26,792 nt of DNA, taken from NCBI GenBank assembly GCA_002477825.1, contig DLKT01000002.1, positions 1-26,792 on the forward strand. The letters run 5' to 3'. The DNA is from Caryophanales bacterium UBA7581 (GTDB taxonomy: Bacteria > Bacillota_I > Bacilli_A > RFN20 > CAG-826). The position numbers and the translations under genes were made by a program. The notes below the pieces were generated by a model. It had not been told where the DNA came from and ran no database searches. It saw only the letters and a program-made list of their open reading frames with translations. Positions 7,927-16,251 of this stretch are shown one piece after another (position 1 is the first letter of the stretch; each line of letters opens with the position of its first letter).

Positions 7927-8763
7927 TTAGGATTTTCGATTTCGATAAAAGGACGGAGCGTGATGAAATGTTTTTTTAAAAACATGGGAAAAATAATTAT
8001 AGTCATTAAAACGAGATTGATAGGCGATTTCATAAATTGGGAGGTCAGTTTCCTCTAATAACTTTTTTGCATACTCTAAGCGTAAAGAGGCAATATACTT
8101 CTGAATGCCAATATGAAATGATTTTTGAAACAAGGCGTAAAGAGAAGTGCGCGAAATTTTTAAGGCATCACAAATATCTTCGACGGTATTAATTGTTAAA
8201 TAATTTTGATCAATGTAAGTTAAAACTTGATCCAATATACTTTCTTTTTTTACGTCTAATAATTCATTCGCAACAATATAATTCGTGCATGCTTCTAAAA
8301 TTTTAGTAATAGCAATTAATTTTTCATGAGGAAAATATTGTACTTGTTTTAAATAATCCTCGTTAATGGAGACATATTCCTCATAGCGTTTTATATATTC
8401 AAGCGCATTTTTAAGTAAATCCTGATAATTTTCTTTATCAGTAATTTGACCTAACATTGCGTAACCTACGATTTTATTATGAAGAAGAAGGGGAATGGTA
8501 ACTTCAACTAACCCAAAATGACAATAATAAATATCCGTCTCCATCGTTTTAGAACATTCCATAAAATGAGCATGGTTACAGGCTTCACAGCGTTTTAAAA
8601 AAGCTTCATTTTTTTGCATATCTCGGCAAATCGGATGACCTTCTATAGGGTAAGCTAAAATTTCTTCATAGTCATTATTAAACAAAACAAAGCGCATGGA
8701 AGTCACTTGGTAAAAAGACTTCATAAGGTCGATCATTTTTTCTTGATTTACAATTAATTCCAT
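7927..8763 (-). CDS. PocR-domain AraC-family transcriptional regulator
   Basis: A 278-residue cytoplasmic regulator. Residues about 5-110 match a PocR sensor domain: Cys46, a C-x-x-C at 59-62, Cys70, Y-Y-C-H-F-G-L (79-85) and a closing G-Q-I (105-107). Residues about 177-276 are an AraC double helix-turn-helix, with the second helix region around Y-E-I-A-Y-Q-S-R-F. PocR domains sense small hydrocarbon ligands; the ligand here is probably a sugar or metabolite from the glycan (inference). The gene sits at the centre of the locus, divergent from GH51 and in the same direction as the leftward operon, with no terminator between, so read-through is possible. The start has only a weak Shine-Dalgarno (GAAAG about 13 nt upstream), suggesting low expression. 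It is the best candidate to bind the two 48-bp elements. Confidence 0.92.
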   Translation of the reverse strand: MELIVNQEKMIDLMKSFYQVTSMRFVLFNNDYEEILAYPIEGHPICRDMQKNEAFLKRCEACNHAHFMECSKTMETDIYYCHFGLVEVTIPLLLHNKIVGYAMLGQITDKENYQDLLKNALEYIKRYEEYVSINEDYLKQVQYFPHEKLIAITKILEACTNYIVANELLDVKKESILDQVLTYIDQNYLTINTVEDICDALKISRTSLYALFQKSFHIGIQKYIASLRLEYAKKLLEETDLPIYEIAYQSRFNDYNYFSHVFKKTFHHAPSFYRNRKS

Positions 8764-8799
8764 AAAAATTATCCAACTTTCAAGACGATTTTAACATAC

Positions 8800-8845
8800 T
8801 TTGAATAAAAGTACATATTCAAAATTCGTTTTTTTCCGTTATCAT
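8800..8845 (+). promoter_or_regulatory. Operator dyad and probable GH51 promoter
   Basis: In the divergent AraC/GH51 gap, TTTGAATA (8800-8807) and TATTCAAA (8816-8823) form a perfect 8-bp dyad with an 8-bp spacer. A -10-like TATCAT lies at 8840-8845; its -35 position (8817-8822) falls inside the dyad and matches poorly, which suggests activator dependence or repression. This operator is unlike the 48-bp elements. Confidence 0.5.
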
Positions 8846-8859
8846 AAAAAAGAAAGGTG

Positions 8860-8875
8860 TCGAGAAAAATCTCGA
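8860..8875 (+). promoter_or_regulatory. Hairpin just before the GH51 ribosome-binding site
   Basis: TCGAGA-AAAA-TCTCGA, a 6-bp stem with four-A loop, ends one base before the AAGG Shine-Dalgarno (8877-8880) of GH51. It could influence translation or mRNA stability, but has no T-run and is not a terminator. Confidence 0.45.
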
Positions 8876-8887
8876 TAAGGTGAAAAA

Positions 8888-10378
8888 ATGAACCGTATTT
8901 TTATCGATAAAAGCGCTACCATAGCGACGATTGAAAATGAAGTGTTTGGTAGCTTTGTTGAACATTTAGGTAGATGTGTTTATAACGGCATCTATGAAAA
9001 AGATCATCCTTTAGCGGATGAAAGAGGCTTTAGAAAAGATGTTATGGATATCGTAAAAGAATTAGAAGTTCCTATTTTACGTTATCCTGGTGGTAACTTT
9101 ATTTCTGGTTATGATTGGAAAGATACCATTGGACCAAAAAGAAGAGAAGTCATCGATTTAGCGTGGAGAGCGTTAGATCCAAATACTGTAGGAATTGATG
9201 AATTTGCTTATTTTGCTTCCAAAGTAAATTCTCAAGTTTTAATGGCAGTAAACTTAGGAACAGACACCATTAAAAGTGCCCAAGAAATCGTCGAATATTG
9301 TAATTTAAAAGATGCTGGATATTGGGCAAAATTAAGAAAGGAACATGGAAGAAAAGAACCTTACAATATCCGTTATTGGTGCTTAGGAAATGAAATGGAT
9401 GGACCATGGCAAATTGGTACAAAAACACCAGAAGAATATGGTCGAGTTGCTTTAGAAGCGGGCAAACTCATGAAGTGGGTTGATCCCTCCATTCGCTTGG
9501 TGCTTTGTGGTTCATCTTCTCCTACGAATCCTACTTTCCCTGAATGGGACCGCAAAGTATTAGAGATCGCTTATTCACAAGTCGATTATCTTTCTTTACA
9601 TGCCTATTATACTTATCCTACGAGTGACCATAATCCCAAAGAATTCTTTGCTTCTGCTTTAAATTTTGAACAATATATTCAAAGTGTAGAGGCGACCATT
9701 CAATATGTAAAAACACTATTAAGAACGAAAAAAGACATTTATTTAGCAATGGATGAATATAATATTTGGCATACTTTTGATGGCTCTAATCAAGTGAAAA
9801 AAGATTGGGAAATCGGTGCGCCATTATTAGAAAACCACTATGATTTTGCTGACGCTATCGTCTTAGCCACCTTATTATCTACTTTAATGAATCATGCGAA
9901 TTCCATTAAAATTGCCTGTATTGCTCAACTCGTCAATGTAATTGCGCCAATTTTGACAGAAAAGGGTGGAAGAATATTAAAACAAACGATTTATTATCCA
10001 TTCCAAATGATTTCTAAATATTTTAGAGGAAAAACCGCTTTACATCTTTTTAAAGACATTGAATCTTATGATACAGTGACCTATGGAAAAGCACCAAAAA
10101 TCTATTCTACTTGCGCTTATGATGAAAAAGAAAATGCTTATGTGCTTTTATTAATTAACGTCAATGATACAGAAGAAGAAATTGAATTATCATTCGACCA
10201 TGAATGTCGACTTACTAAAGAAATTATCTATCAAAGTGACGATTTACATGTTCAAAATACCTTTGATAAACCATTCGAAATTGTACCATTAGAAAAAGAC
10301 ATTAAAAACGATGAAATTTCTATGAAAAAACAACTAAAATTACCTAAAAATTCCATTAGTTTATTTATTATTAAATAA
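8888..10378 (+). CDS. abfA: GH51 alpha-L-arabinofuranosidase
   Basis: A 496-residue enzyme of the usual GH51 length, without signal peptide and so cytoplasmic. It hydrolyses terminal alpha-L-arabinofuranosyl groups from arabino-oligosaccharides with retention. Visible signatures: F-G-S-F-V-E-H-L-G-R (20-29), R-Y-P-G-G-N (65-70), acid/base Glu169 in L-G-N-E-M, and nucleophile Glu290 in M-D-E-Y-N-I-W. The (beta/alpha)8 barrel covers about 1-375 and a C-terminal beta-sandwich the rest. The start has AAGGTG 6 nt upstream. It is a single-gene unit, divergent from PocR-AraC and ended by its own terminator. Its presence is the main reason to infer an arabinose-containing substrate for the whole locus. 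Arabinan, arabinoxylan and arabinogalactan cannot be distinguished here. Confidence 0.96.
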   Translation: MNRIFIDKSATIATIENEVFGSFVEHLGRCVYNGIYEKDHPLADERGFRKDVMDIVKELEVPILRYPGGNFISGYDWKDTIGPKRREVIDLAWRALDPNTVGIDEFAYFASKVNSQVLMAVNLGTDTIKSAQEIVEYCNLKDAGYWAKLRKEHGRKEPYNIRYWCLGNEMDGPWQIGTKTPEEYGRVALEAGKLMKWVDPSIRLVLCGSSSPTNPTFPEWDRKVLEIAYSQVDYLSLHAYYTYPTSDHNPKEFFASALNFEQYIQSVEATIQYVKTLLRTKKDIYLAMDEYNIWHTFDGSNQVKKDWEIGAPLLENHYDFADAIVLATLLSTLMNHANSIKIACIAQLVNVIAPILTEKGGRILKQTIYYPFQMISKYFRGKTALHLFKDIESYDTVTYGKAPKIYSTCAYDEKENAYVLLLINVNDTEEEIELSFDHECRLTKEIIYQSDDLHVQNTFDKPFEIVPLEKDIKNDEISMKKQLKLPKNSISLFIIK

Positions 10379-10384
10379 AATATG

Positions 10385-10404
10385 AGCCCTTCGGGGCTTT
10401 TTTT
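10385..10404 (+). terminator. Rho-independent terminator of GH51
   Basis: AGCCC (10385-10389), loop TTCG, GGGCT (10394-10398), then a T-run to 10404. The C(TTCG)G loop is a very stable tetraloop. Confidence 0.95.
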
Positions 10405-10440
10405 GTTACTTTAATTTGTTTGATTTTAAATTTTTCTTCT

Positions 10441-10488
10441 GGTGCTTTTTTGCATACATATTGTTTAGTTTTGCATTGTATGCGCTTT
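10441..10488 (+). promoter_or_regulatory. 48-bp shared promoter element, copy 2 (candidate AraC activator site)
   Basis: Starts GGTGCTTTTT and ends TTTTGCATTGTA-T-GCGCTTT; 42 of 48 positions match the minus-strand copy at 7850-7897. Two direct TTTTGCAT repeats lie at 10448-10455 and 10469-10476, exactly 21 bp (two helical turns) apart, each followed at the same offset by G-Y-T-T. The downstream repeat abuts the -35. Confidence 0.78.
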
Positions 10489-10505
10489 CACATTTTATTT
10501 ATAAT
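10475..10505 (+). promoter_or_regulatory. Promoter of the rightward glycan operon with overlapping cre-like site
   Basis: TTGTAT (10476-10481), 18-bp spacer, perfect -10 TATAAT (10500-10505). TGTATGCGCTTTCA (10478-10491) fits the cre pattern TGWAANCGNTNNCA with one mismatch and overlaps the -35, as in the leftward operon. The weak -35 fits activator dependence. Confidence 0.7.
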
Positions 10506-10555
10506 AAAACTAGATTTCATAACAAAAAATGACGGAATGATGGAGGTACAAAATT

Positions 10556-11974
10556 ATGAAAAAGAGAATGAATAAAATTTTACCTATTTTATTAGTTTCG
10601 ATGAGTTCACTTTTGGCTTCTTGTCAAGTAATGACAGGAGAAACGACTTCGGATATTAAAGTCCCTACCAGTGAACTAGAAAAAATCATGCAAAAATATG
10701 ATGATCTAGGCTATGAATATTCTTATGATGGTGATCCCGTTACATTAACGATGTCTCACTGGGATTCGGCGGGCGCTAACGTGGAAAAGACAGTTGTTGA
10801 GGCGGTCTTACAAGGATTTAAAAAGAGATACCCAACGATTAACGTAAAATTAGAAATTGTACAAAGCTATGAAACGGTTTATGGAAACTACATTGGTTCT
10901 GGGCAAGCACATGACGTGTTCTTAGTACCTGATGGTTCCATTTCTGCTTGGGCGAGCAGTGGTAAGTTGATGAATTTATCACCATATATTGCGGCGTCTA
11001 CTTTAATTGATGAAGAAAAAATGTATTCATCTTGCTTAACACGTTATCAATATAATCCACAAACGGGTCGTATGGGTTCCGGTAACCAACTAGCGTTACC
11101 CAAAGACGTTGGACCTTATGTTATGTACTATAACAAAGACTGGTTTAAGAAACAAAACGTGGCCTTACCACCATCAGACCGCATTATGACGATGGGTGAA
11201 GCAACAGCAATGTGGAAAGCCTTAACTAAGAAAAATGCGGATGGTGTGATTACTGGTTATGGCGTAGCGGGCTTAGGCATTGAAGGTTTAGTATGGTCTG
11301 CTGGCGGAGACTTCTTGAATGAAGATCGTACTGCTTTCCCAACCGATGAAAAAACCATTGCTGGTCTTAAAAAAGGCTATCAATATATGAAAGATTCATA
11401 TTTAAAAGACTTTACACAACCACCAGCAACCTTTACAGGTACAGCGGATGCCTCTAGCTTATTTACTCAACAAAAAGTAGCAACGGTTATTTCTGGACGT
11501 TGGGATGTTACGGCTTTCCGTTCCTTATCTTTCGATTGGGATGTTGCCTATGTTCCTGCTTTTGAAGAAAACCCTACCAAAAATATGTATAGTGGTTCCG
11601 TGGGTTATGCAGTCAATGCCAAAGCTAAAAACACTGAAGCAGGTTGGAAATTAGTGGAATACATCGCTTCTAGAGAAGGACAAGAAATCTTAACTTCTAC
11701 CGGTTTCCAAATCCCTGTTTATGAAGATTTAGCTTTAGAAGAAAGCTTAGTTGCTTCTGAAAAAGCCAAAGGACCAGAAAATTACGAAATTTTCGTGGAA
11801 TCCGCCAAAATGCAAGGCTATGGATTATGGCAATACCGCAGTAATACATTATGGAAAGTGAATGGCTATGATACACCTTCCGAATATTTATATTCAACCG
11901 ATCCTGCTACTGAAATTACAGTTGATGAATTTATCGAACAGGCTCGTGAAAAAGTCACCCAAAACTTAAATTAA
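10556..11974 (+). CDS. Sugar ABC transporter substrate-binding lipoprotein
   Basis: A 472-residue extracellular solute-binding protein of the SBP_bac_1 (family 1) fold, membrane-tethered by a lipobox L-A-S-C (Cys23). The mature part begins with the family-typical first strand T-L-T-M-S-H-W-D (about 63-70), and residues such as Y-Y-N-K-D-W-F (about 191-197) and the late G-Y-A-V-N-A-K-A (about 349-356) fit type-1 oligosaccharide binders. It should capture oligosaccharides and deliver them to the two permeases directly downstream. The start has GGAGG 9 nt upstream. It is the first gene of the five-gene rightward operon. The ligand is inferred from GH51 and could be an arabino-oligosaccharide. 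Confidence 0.95.
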   Translation: MKKRMNKILPILLVSMSSLLASCQVMTGETTSDIKVPTSELEKIMQKYDDLGYEYSYDGDPVTLTMSHWDSAGANVEKTVVEAVLQGFKKRYPTINVKLEIVQSYETVYGNYIGSGQAHDVFLVPDGSISAWASSGKLMNLSPYIAASTLIDEEKMYSSCLTRYQYNPQTGRMGSGNQLALPKDVGPYVMYYNKDWFKKQNVALPPSDRIMTMGEATAMWKALTKKNADGVITGYGVAGLGIEGLVWSAGGDFLNEDRTAFPTDEKTIAGLKKGYQYMKDSYLKDFTQPPATFTGTADASSLFTQQKVATVISGRWDVTAFRSLSFDWDVAYVPAFEENPTKNMYSGSVGYAVNAKAKNTEAGWKLVEYIASREGQEILTSTGFQIPVYEDLALEESLVASEKAKGPENYEIFVESAKMQGYGLWQYRSNTLWKVNGYDTPSEYLYSTDPATEITVDEFIEQAREKVTQNLN

Positions 11975-11993
11975 AAAAAGGACAATTTGAAGT

Positions 11994-12902
11994 ATGGAAA
12001 GAGAAAAGAAAAAAACTTCTATGAATAAGAAGAAGCGCAATGAAAATATATGTGGATGGTTATTTACAAGCCCCCTTCTTTTAGGTATCGCTTTATTTTT
12101 AATCTTTCCTCTTTTCTTTGCCATCTTTATCTCATTCACAGATTATTCCATGTATAAGGATTATTCCTTTTTTGATTTCAAATTTAATATGATTGGCTTT
12201 GATAATTACGTCAAAGCCTTTCATAATACCGATTTTATGCGTTCTTTAGTGAATGCTTGTATTAACGCAATTGGAGTACCTGTAGGTATTTTACTTGCCA
12301 TTTTCTTTACGAACATGCTCATTAAAAATCCCAAAGGCAGCTTATTCTTTCGAACTTTATTTTATCTACCCACCATTTGTGGCTCGGTAGTCATTACGTT
12401 TATTTGGCGATGGATTTTTACCACGATTACGAGAAATCTATTTAATAGTGGAGTGACCAACGTTAACTTATTAACTGATAAATATTTCATGATGTCCATG
12501 ATTGTAATGGGCGTTTGGTCGGGTATTGGAACTTCTGTTTTACTTTTATATTCGTCGATGAAAGGCGTTGATCGTTCTTTATATGAATCCGCTGAAATCG
12601 ATGGAGCAAATGGTGCCCAACAACTCGTCCACATTACGATTCCTCAAATTTCTCCGGTTGTTTTCTATATTCTATTAACCGGTATTGCGGGATCTTTTCA
12701 AGATTTTGCGCGTTTCCAAGTGATGGGAAATAATTCTCCTTCTTGGTACAACATTATGCCAGTCTGGGAAATTTATAAACAAGTGACGAGTGGTGGAAAT
12801 TTAGCTTATGGATGTGCGTTAGGTATTATTTTAGGTTTAATTATTATTCTCATCAGCGCGATTCAATTTATTGTCTCTCGTTTATGGGTGCATTATGAGT
12901 AG
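11994..12902 (+). CDS. Sugar ABC transporter permease, MalF/UgpA type
   Basis: A 302-residue inner-membrane permease with six predicted membrane segments, the first at about 24-48. The cytoplasmic EAA loop that contacts the ATPase is at about 198-219 (E-S-A-E-I-D-G-A-N-G). The length is normal for the short MalF/UgpA class. The N-terminus is unusually basic (about 20 residues of Lys/Arg/Glu/Asn). AAGGA lies 11 nt before the chosen ATG; a second ATG ten codons in lacks a better site. It follows the binding protein by 19 nt and precedes the second permease by 11 nt. No ATPase gene is in this operon, so the partner is probably the one at 4445-5842 (inference). Confidence 0.95.
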   Translation: MEREKKKTSMNKKKRNENICGWLFTSPLLLGIALFLIFPLFFAIFISFTDYSMYKDYSFFDFKFNMIGFDNYVKAFHNTDFMRSLVNACINAIGVPVGILLAIFFTNMLIKNPKGSLFFRTLFYLPTICGSVVITFIWRWIFTTITRNLFNSGVTNVNLLTDKYFMMSMIVMGVWSGIGTSVLLLYSSMKGVDRSLYESAEIDGANGAQQLVHITIPQISPVVFYILLTGIAGSFQDFARFQVMGNNSPSWYNIMPVWEIYKQVTSGGNLAYGCALGIILGLIIILISAIQFIVSRLWVHYE

Positions 12903-12913
12903 GAGATGAGAAT

Positions 12914-13810
12914 ATGAAAAAAGCAAAAACCATTAATGGTGCGATTGTCGTACCGAAAAAAAGAAATTACGCTTATTGGATTTTTAAAGTCCTATCTTAT
13001 TTATGCTTAATTGCGTTTGGCATTATTATTATCATTCCGTTTTTAATGGCGATTATTACTTCATTAACGCCGCAAAACTTCATCATGGAAAATGGCTTTC
13101 AGTGGAGCTCAGGCGTCATTGATTTAGAATACTATATTAAACTATTAACAACGAATGAATACGGAAATATTTATCAATGTTTCTTAAATACAATTCTTTA
13201 TATTGCGCCTCCTATTATAGTAGGAACCTTCTGCAGTGCTTTATCCGCTTATGCTTTTGCCCGTATCAATTTTAAAGGGAAGAAAGTGGTATTTTACCTT
13301 TTATTAAGTACCATGGTCATCCCTGGAATTATTACGACTTTCTCATCCTATTTATTATTTGTCGATATTTATAAGGTCAATGATTGGTTCCCATTATTTC
13401 CGATTATCGTTCCTGGTATGTTTGGAGCAGTGGGCACGATGTTCTTCTTAAAACAATATTTTGAAACTTTGCCTAAAGATTTAGAAGAAGCTGCGGAAAT
13501 GGATGGTATGTCTCGCTTTGGCATGTTTATTAAAGTGATTTTACCTTTATCTGTGCCGGCAATTATTACTCAATTACTTTTAGGATTTAATGGTGCTTAT
13601 AACGATTATTTAGGACCATTACTTTATATCGGTGGTAAACCTTCCTTATTTACCATGCAACTTTATGTTAATGGGCTTTCAACTTCAAGAAATGTCTCTT
13701 ATCCCTTATTGATGTCGGGTGCCTTATTAGCGCTTCTACCAACATTAGTTTTGTATCTTAGCGGTCAAAAATTCTTTGTAGAAGGAATTGTCATGACCGG
13801 AATTAAATAA
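12914..13810 (+). CDS. Sugar ABC transporter permease, MalG/UgpE type
   Basis: A 298-residue inner-membrane permease with six predicted membrane segments, the first at about 24-50. The EAA loop lies at about 191-215 (E-E-A-A-E-M-D-G-M-S, ending in L-P-L-S-V-P). It forms the heteromeric pore with the MalF-type permease. AGGAG lies 8 nt before the ATG and overlaps the stop of the upstream gene, suggesting coupled translation. The next gene begins 17 nt after its stop. Confidence 0.96.
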   Translation: MKKAKTINGAIVVPKKRNYAYWIFKVLSYLCLIAFGIIIIIPFLMAIITSLTPQNFIMENGFQWSSGVIDLEYYIKLLTTNEYGNIYQCFLNTILYIAPPIIVGTFCSALSAYAFARINFKGKKVVFYLLLSTMVIPGIITTFSSYLLFVDIYKVNDWFPLFPIIVPGMFGAVGTMFFLKQYFETLPKDLEEAAEMDGMSRFGMFIKVILPLSVPAIITQLLLGFNGAYNDYLGPLLYIGGKPSLFTMQLYVNGLSTSRNVSYPLLMSGALLALLPTLVLYLSGQKFFVEGIVMTGIK

Positions 13811-13827
13811 AAGGAGGAATTTCGTTC

Positions 13828-16233
13828 ATGAAAAAGTATTTATCTTTTCTTGCTTGTGGGGCGGTGTTATTATCGCTAGCGGCGTGTGGGAATACACCGG
13901 AAGCTAGTTCTTCAACGCCTACCACGAGTGAAACACCAGTAAATCCGACTTTAGATTTACCCGATGCGCCCAAAGATGCCTTTGTGTCGATTAATGGGCA
14001 ACAAGGTTTAAAATCGAAAAATTATCTTTTAGTTTTTGAAAAAGATGCGGAAAATCAAATTGCTTTAAAAGTCGAAAGAGTAAAAGATTATTCGGTTATC
14101 TTCCTTCAAGAAGAAATGGTCAATGTAAAAGTAAGAGGAAAGGGTACAGGTATTGGTATTGAAACCTATACCGAAAGAACTTATAAAGCCGCTTATACAT
14201 CGATTGAAAGAACGAATTATGGCTATGATTTAATGGGCACCATTCAAACGAAACAAGGTTCTGAATTTGAAGTGCATGATGCTTATTATCTCGTTAACGA
14301 AGATGTCTTTAATATCTATCGCTATGTAAGTGTAGTAAAAGCCAATGAGGAAGATGTTGGTTTTGCTTCAACCGTGAGTCTTGCTAACGCAGACGGCATA
14401 GATGACTATAGCCAATTTGAATACTTTATTCCTAGCATTCTATATAAAGACGGACAAAACGTCGTCTCAGGTGCGATTGCTTCGAATTTAGATTTAGACC
14501 GCGTTTACGTAAAAGAAACAAGAACCGGTTTACCGATGGTCATGGCGAGAAATAAAGAAAAAGGGTATAGCTTAGCTTTAGCGCACGTCGAACCAGAAAT
14601 CTCCGTAGGCGATAATGTTGGCGGTGGAAAATCGGGTGACATTAATGATGAATTAAAATATGGCGCGGTTGGTTTATCGATGTTACCTGAAGTGAGTGTC
14701 GATTTCGTTTGGCCGTGTACGGAAGGACCCAATACTTATGATGCGGGTCAAGGACAATCAAGACGTTATCACGAAGTAAAAGAAGGAAATTCTCACGATT
14801 ATAAAGTGGGGTTAATTCCTTTAGATGAAGAAAGTTATATGGACGCTATGGTAGAATCTTATAAAAAAGCCTACTTAGTTTCTCATCCAAAAATTTATGA
14901 TGTGAATATGGAAGATATTTATCAACAAAATATCGATTTATTCACTTCCGAATATAAAGAGTATAAGTATAATGACAAAGTTGTATCGGCAGGTTTTCCG
15001 TGGTCTATCGATTTACCAAATGGTGTAATCTCTCAAGGCTATTCCTTCCAAATGGGTTTCGTTGGACAACAATTACCAGCGGGTTATCAATTATATCGTT
15101 ATGGTTTAGATCATCAAAACGATACCATAAAAACTCAAGGAAAGAATATTATTGATTTCTGGGCTTCTTCTTCCGTTCAATCCACCTATTTCCCAACCGT
15201 TTGGTGGGATCCAAATGTAAATGCAAGTGGTGGACAAAGAAGAAATTATCCTTCCTTTTTACGCTGTATGGTCGATGGTATGGAAGGTATGTTAGACGCT
15301 TATCGTATTGCTTCAGCTTATGGTGAAAATCAACAAAGATGGTATGATATGGTCTATAAATTTGGTACAAACTTAGTAGCAAAACAAAACGATGATGGTT
15401 CTTTCTATCGGGCTTATAAAACAAACGGAAATGTGGAAACCGATACCAGTAATAATACTTTCCAAGGGACCAGTAAGCTTAATACCCCAATTGCGGTACG
15501 TTTCTTAGCTAAAATGTATGAATTAACTAAAGAAGATAAATTTAAAGATGCAGCCTTAAAAGCGGCTGAATTCGCTTATCAAAATCTTTATTTAGGTTTA
15601 GGTAAATATGTAGGTGGTACTCCAGATAATCCAAATACCGTTGATAAAGAAGCTGCTGTCTATGCTTTATATTGCTTTGATAGTGCTTATCTTTTAAGCG
15701 GCGATAGCAAATATTTAAAAGCGGCAGAGCACGCTGCAATTTCAACGATGTCTTGGACGTATTGCTATGACTTTAAAGTTCCTTCACAAAACGAAGAAGA
15801 TTCTAAAAAGAACCCCTTTGAAAATGGTGGTGTCATCGGTTTCTCCGTTATTGCAACGGGACATTCAGGTGCTGATAACTTTAGTGCTTATGCCTTCTAT
15901 GAAATGTATAAAATCTATTTATTATTAAAAGATTCCTTCTATAAAGAAGCGGCTTTATTACTTCAAAATGATACCAAACTTTCTACCGATTATGATGGAA
16001 GAATGGGATACGCTTATAAAGCCATGATGCCAGAAGCTACAAACGTGGCGGATTTTTCCTTTAAATCGACCAATACTTGGCTACCTTGGTCCGGTGTTGC
16101 TAATATGGAACCGATTACGAATTTATATGAAACCTTTGGCAAAATGAATATTGAAGATTTAGAGGGTTCTTTAGATAGTCAACTCAATCTCTTATTGACG
16201 TATGGAAATGGTGGAAACCCCATCAAACGATAA
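13828..16233 (+). CDS. Large lipoprotein, probable (alpha/alpha) toroid glycan-active enzyme of unassigned family
   Basis: An 801-residue predicted lipoprotein (lipobox L-A-A-C, Cys20) with a Ser/Thr/Pro linker (about 22-45). Residues about 50-335 look like a large beta-sandwich. Residues about 355-770 are helical, with repeats typical of six-hairpin toroid glycosidases and lyases: F-L-A-K-M-Y-E-L-T (559-567), then K-E-A-A-V-Y-A-L-Y (607-615) followed by a second A-Y-L-L-S-G-D-S-K-Y-L (620-630). Possible active-site stretches are D-D-G-S-F-Y-R-A-Y (522-530), A-T-G-H-S-G-A-D (676-683) and W-L-P-W-S-G (751-756). N-terminal sandwich followed by toroid is the order in several GH and PL families, but I cannot assign one. 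Family membership and catalysis are inference. AAGGAGG lies about 10 nt before the start. It sits between the permeases and the anchored repeat protein. Confidence 0.88.
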   Translation: MKKYLSFLACGAVLLSLAACGNTPEASSSTPTTSETPVNPTLDLPDAPKDAFVSINGQQGLKSKNYLLVFEKDAENQIALKVERVKDYSVIFLQEEMVNVKVRGKGTGIGIETYTERTYKAAYTSIERTNYGYDLMGTIQTKQGSEFEVHDAYYLVNEDVFNIYRYVSVVKANEEDVGFASTVSLANADGIDDYSQFEYFIPSILYKDGQNVVSGAIASNLDLDRVYVKETRTGLPMVMARNKEKGYSLALAHVEPEISVGDNVGGGKSGDINDELKYGAVGLSMLPEVSVDFVWPCTEGPNTYDAGQGQSRRYHEVKEGNSHDYKVGLIPLDEESYMDAMVESYKKAYLVSHPKIYDVNMEDIYQQNIDLFTSEYKEYKYNDKVVSAGFPWSIDLPNGVISQGYSFQMGFVGQQLPAGYQLYRYGLDHQNDTIKTQGKNIIDFWASSSVQSTYFPTVWWDPNVNASGGQRRNYPSFLRCMVDGMEGMLDAYRIASAYGENQQRWYDMVYKFGTNLVAKQNDDGSFYRAYKTNGNVETDTSNNTFQGTSKLNTPIAVRFLAKMYELTKEDKFKDAALKAAEFAYQNLYLGLGKYVGGTPDNPNTVDKEAAVYALYCFDSAYLLSGDSKYLKAAEHAAISTMSWTYCYDFKVPSQNEEDSKKNPFENGGVIGFSVIATGHSGADNFSAYAFYEMYKIYLLLKDSFYKEAALLLQNDTKLSTDYDGRMGYAYKAMMPEATNVADFSFKSTNTWLPWSGVANMEPITNLYETFGKMNIEDLEGSLDSQLNLLLTYGNGGNPIKR

Positions 16234-16251
16234 AAAGAAAGGAAAAACAAC

